A stretch of DNA of 11,547 bases, from positions 1 through 11,547 of the forward strand of contig JBAMDO010000492.1 of the NCBI GenBank assembly GCA_037074765.1, in the 5' to 3' direction. Below the pieces are notes generated by a model, which worked only from the letters and a program-made list of their open reading frames with translations, had not been told where the DNA came from and made no database searches. Each line of letters opens with the position of its first letter. Positions within the stretch are counted from its first letter, which is position 1. The translations under genes were made by a program, and so were the position numbers. Shown piece by piece: positions 8,017-11,547 of this stretch. This DNA comes from Mansonella perstans (lineage: Eukaryota > Nematoda > Chromadorea > Rhabditida > Onchocercidae).

Positions 8017-8025
8017 ACCGGAAGT
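8017..8025 (+). promoter_or_regulatory. ACCGGAAGT (ETS-like site)
   Basis: This is an exact match to the classical ETS-factor consensus ACCGGAAGT within very AT-rich DNA, where such a G/C-containing word is rare by chance. No transcript start is visible nearby. Confidence 0.25.
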
Positions 8026-8593
8026 ATTTCACGGATAGCGAATAGTTTCTTTTTTTTAGCAAAGAAAAAAAGATCGTTTATTAGCATGCATGTTAGTGAG
8101 AATTAGAATTAAAAATTCTTAAATAAATTGTAAGATCGCAAAGAAACAACAATGAATCATATCTAACATATCACATTGATAACCATTGCATCTGATACAA
8201 TAGCATCACGTTGATAAGATCGTCTTTTCTGTAAATTAGCATAACTGAGAGAGTTAAAGGCAGGAATTAAATTAACGGTCGAAAATTTTCAGAATAGTGA
8301 CAAAAGCATAAGAAAAAATTTTTCAAATTTTAACATACAGCAAAAAAATATTGCGAATTTTTTTTTTCATACAACACAATGATTTTTTCGTGGATTTTTT
8401 TTTTGCCAAGATTATTGCACTATTTGATACTGTCAATAATTAATTACTCTTACTAATTAATTACAAGTCAACAACTCATCTTAGTCAATAATTAATCACT
8501 TCATACTTTAACTCATATTACATATCAATAAAGTGATCGTTAAATTCAAATTAGCAAAATTACTCAAAAATACAACTGTATAAGCACAATAAA
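8026..8593. other. AT-rich intergenic DNA, nothing recognised
   Basis: The stretch holds homopolymer A and T runs and several ATTAATTA segments. I see no splice-bordered open frame, RNA gene or element. Confidence 0.55.
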
Positions 8594-8818
8594 CTGTGAA
8601 CTTGAAATTTCTAATATAATTAATTAATTTGTTTAAATAATAGGCTGCAAACTTATAGTTTGTAGTATCACTAATTAACTTGCTTAAATAATAAACTGTA
8701 AACTTATATAAATTGTAAACTTTGCAATATAATTGATTTGTCATATAATTGATGCTTAAGTAATGGACTGTAAACTTATAATTTGTAATATAATTGATGA
8801 ATTTGTTCAAGAATATAA
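8594..8818. repeat. Minisatellite, four copies of a 51-bp unit
   Basis: Copies lie at 8594-8644, 8645-8695, 8696-8767 and 8768-8818, with lengths 51, 51, 72 and 51. Each starts CTGYRAACTTRTA or a close variant and includes an ATATAATTGAT/TAATTAA segment. Copy 3 has an extra 21 bp that repeats part of the unit. All lengths are multiples of three, so a minus-strand frame (8508-8849) stays open and gives a 17-residue repeating peptide (YKFTVYYLSKL type). Without a known domain or splice context I do not call it a gene. Confidence 0.85.
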
Positions 8819-9264
8819 GACAAATGAGATAGAGATGAAAATTTTGCACTCGTTGTTTAAATATTATAATGCAAAAATTATTCGTTTTTTTTCCTTTGTT
8901 TCATTATGCTTTCTTTAAATGTTGGTGAAGTTTTGTGGGAAAATTTTTTAAATTTGTGAAATTGTTTGGAATATCCTCTAATTAAAATTAATAATAAAGA
9001 AAATAGAACGAGGAACAAATAGAAACGAAAGAAAAAAAAAAACGAAGGAATTTATTTCTTCTTGCATACAATGTAATGATTTGTTTTGTTTATTGTTAAT
9101 TAATAGTTTCATATAACATGATGATTTATTTTCTTCGTCCACTAATTAATGATTGAGAAGAGATAAAATAAGAGAAAGAGGTTGAGGTAAAATTTATGCT
9201 TGAAAAAATTTGCTAGAAAAAGTTAATGAGAGAGGAAAGACGGAGAAGAGCAAGTATATAAGTA
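8819..9264. other. AT-rich intergenic DNA, nothing recognised
   Basis: The stretch is A/T-rich with purine-rich patches (for example agagaaagaggttgaggtaa around 9170-9190). No coding or RNA feature can be supported. Confidence 0.55.
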
Positions 9265-9279
9265 GTTATTGGAGGGGTA

Positions 9280-9537
9280 ACGATGATAATGATGATGATT
9301 GGATGGTGATGATGACGATGATGATCGGATGATAATGATGATGATGACTATGATGATTGAATAATGATGATGATGATGATGATGATGGGATGATGATGAT
9401 GATTGGATGATGATGACGATTCGATGATGATGATGATTGATTATGATGTTTGGGTGATGATGGTGATTGGATGATGATAATTATTGGATGATCATAATGA
9501 TGATGATGTTGATGATGATGATGATGATGATGATGAG
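9280..9537. repeat. Compound (GAT)n / (ATG)n repeat block
   Basis: About 260 bp of GAT/ATG triplets on the plus strand are interrupted by ATTGGATG, CGG and GAC variants, ending in a pure run of about nine GAT units (9504-9536). The minus strand is open for 93 codons and gives His, Ile or Ser runs depending on phase (CLSHHHHHHHHQHHHH at the start). The residue switches follow phase slips of the repeat, so coding is unlikely. Confidence 0.9.
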
Positions 9538-9838
9538 ACAAGCACAATAAAGAAATAAAAAAAAAATGGAAATTACTGACTTTGACAAATATTTATTTAG
9601 TGACAGCTATTTGATGACAGAAGATCAGATAAATCAAATTATTTTATTGAGTAACTAAAAATTATAACTTCAAACATTCATCGAGAAGAGTTAAATTTCC
9701 ATTCCACCATTGCTTCTCCTCATTTCACTAAGAAGTGTTTCACTTTACTCCTCTTCTCTTTCGCTTATACAACACATTTTGTTTTGTTTATGCAAATAAT
9801 GAAGTTAACACTGCAGTTACTGTCCCGTTATTATTATC
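9538..9838. other. AT-rich intergenic DNA, nothing recognised
   Basis: A pyrimidine-rich patch on the plus strand (about 9700-9770, ttgcttctcctcatttcact) is the only compositional feature. No gene is seen. Confidence 0.5.
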
Positions 9839-9851
9839 ATTGCTATAACAA

Positions 9852-9894
9852 CTATTGCAACTACTACCACTACTACTACTACTACAACAACTAC
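9852..9894. repeat. ACT/ACA triplet repeat
   Basis: ACTACTACCACTACTACTAC and neighbouring ACAACAACTACT form a short degenerate microsatellite. It is the complementary type of the GTA repeats at 6072-6330 and 6719-6803. Confidence 0.8.
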
Positions 9895-11547
9895 TTTTTT
9901 CACTTCAATTTAAATTCAAATCTTGATTCATCCATTATTTTATTCTTGGCAAAAAATCATTAGATGAAATCATAGAATTTTTTTTTTTGGCTTATCATGT
10001 TCCATTTTTTCATTTCCTGAATAACAAACAACGATGGGAAAAAGTATTAATTCAATTCCTTTTCAAAACACATTCAACTCTTACATTAACTAATACGCTT
10101 TTCTTTTTTCAATTATCTTTTTCTTTCAGAGTAAATTAATTATTTTAAACGATTGAATAATATACACATGAAATGATAATTCTGAAATGAGCTTAAATAA
10201 AAGAATTCCCACACATAGACATAAACATAAGCACACATATACACACACAGAATACAATTCAGAAATGAGTTATAATATCATTAATCGATTGAAATTAAGA
10301 AATTAAATGATTGGAAATTTATTAGTTTTAAAAAGCGATCAATATCCATAAATTAGTAATCATGATCATCGACCTTAGATCAAAAGTACAAAAGGTGGGA
10401 AAGAAGAAGTTTGTTCTTTTCTTTCTTTGATAAAATAAACGATATATGTTTGTTTTTTTTGGAGCGCTGCTCATTTTAATTATCAATGGATGAAATGAGA
10501 AATGAATTAAGCATTGAAAAATGATCTCATTGTTATTATCATTTGCCAGTCAATCAATAATCAATGATTGATTGATAAATGTTTTGTTAAAGTATATCTT
10601 ATACTTTCAATCTATAAACAATTAGTAAACAAACAAACAAAAAAAAGTTTGAATTTTTTAATTTTTACCTTTCCTTTTTGTGAATTACATCAATCGAATT
10701 AAATAAAAAAAATGCATAAAAGTGAAAAAAGTGGCAATTAATTAATTTATGATAATGATTTCCGTTAAAAAAAACTGAGAAAAATATTGATTAAAGGAAA
10801 AGTTTTACCTAATTAAAGTGAAAAATTCTTAACAAATAATTCTGTGACAAACGTCAGTAAAAAAAAACAATAAAAAAAATTATCGTAAGTTTACAATTTC
10901 GATCAAAAATTTTTTCAATTTTTGAAAATAAAAATTTAATTCTTCATTTTTTTTTTGAAATTTCAATCTTAAAATTTTAAACGAATTCCAAATTTCAATT
11001 TACTACTGCTTTGAACTCATCAACAAGCATCAAATTCTAAAAAATAACTTTTTTTATTGATTTTTCTCCCTCATTTTTTAAAACATATGAAATAATTAAG
11101 CAAGCATAAAATTCATATTTAAAAAAAATGTTTGAGAACGAACTTTTATCGTTATTTTTCTTTCGTTCTTTTTTTTAGCACTTGAAATTTTTAAAAGACA
11201 CCTTTTTTTTTTTTTTTTTTTAAATAACATTGCTTACATTTTACAGCAATTTGCCACCTATTGGTCATCCATTTTTTTTTGTCAACCATTTAAGATATCG
11301 AAATTGTAATTATTAGTATTTATTTTATAAAATAACTTTTTTGACACTTCTTGCAAAGAATTATTATATATTGGAACTTAGAAAGAAATGAATTAGATTC
11401 GAATAAAAGAGAGAAAGAGGGAAAGGGAAAAAAAAAGAAGGATTCAGAGGAAAATTGGATTGAAAAACAATTGGAAATTTTTTAATATTTTCAAAAATAA
11501 CTTTCGTTCAAAAGAATAAAAAAAATGAAAAAATGATGAACTTTTAA
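9895..11547. other. AT-rich DNA, no gene supported
   Basis: This stretch includes a short CA-rich run (10231-10250, cacacatatacacacacaga), an inverted repeat at 10550-10575 and several long T or A runs (for example near 11203-11221). A plus-strand ttttacag at about 11240 precedes a short GC-richer segment (gccacctattggtcatcc), but frames close within about 14 to 22 codons. No domain or RNA gene is visible. Confidence 0.5.
10550..10575. repeat. Short inverted repeat TCAATCAAT / ATTGATTGA
   Basis: Nine-base perfect arms (10550-10558 and 10567-10575) are separated by eight bases. In DNA this AT-rich such a palindrome can arise by chance. No associated element is seen. Confidence 0.6.

Noticed and set aside
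9266..9547. 93-codon minus-strand frame with histidine, isoleucine and serine runs
   Set aside because: It is the translation of a GAT-type repeat; residue runs switch exactly where the triplet phase slips.
11230..11310. Possible plus-strand exon after ttttacag with gccacctattggtcatcc
   Set aside because: All three frames stop within about 14 to 22 codons, and no partner exon or protein similarity could be seen.

Overview
The window is strongly AT-rich eukaryotic DNA with homopolymer runs, many AATTAATT stretches and simple triplet repeats. Genes have small AT-rich introns with GT/AG borders and pyrimidine-rich acceptors. Together with the protein found, this suggests a nematode, probably a filarial (Onchocercidae-like) worm. 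The species is inferred from style only.

One gene can be supported. It lies on the minus strand from 5799 down to the left edge and encodes the N-terminal part of a polypyrimidine tract-binding protein (PTB / hnRNP I family, C. elegans ptb-1-like). I rebuilt six coding exons with consistent phases: 5791-5799, 1629-1736, 1232-1448, 634-824, 373-455 and 1-109. They join into 239 codons holding a vertebrate-PTB-like basic N-terminus (SKRGSSDLF, then KKAK), a nematode-style linker with ten glutamines in a row, and a nearly complete RRM1 (VVHLRNIP, NQAFVEYD, CQFSTHQTLKT). RRM2 to RRM4 should lie beyond position 1. The start codon has an in-frame stop four codons upstream and sits alone with two more codons in exon 1, 4.05 kb from exon 2.

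The layout is: 1-1736, exons 2 to 6 with short introns; 1737-5790, the long first intron, carrying a GATA-motif duplication, a GC-richer patch with E-boxes, CU-rich tracts (on the transcribed strand) and two imperfect minisatellites; 5791-5870, exon 1 and its probable 5' UTR; 5871-11547, upstream DNA with no gene I can defend. The upstream part contains a pair of TCF/LEF-like sites, degenerate and pure GTA repeats, a pyrimidine-rich and GC-richer island, an ETS-like site, a 51-bp minisatellite and a large GAT-type repeat block.

No tRNA, rRNA, transposon coding region or unknown multigene system was found. The points most worth checking are possible PTB self-binding sites in intron 1, the nuclear-localisation signal split over two exon junctions, and tandem arrays of similar unit length.
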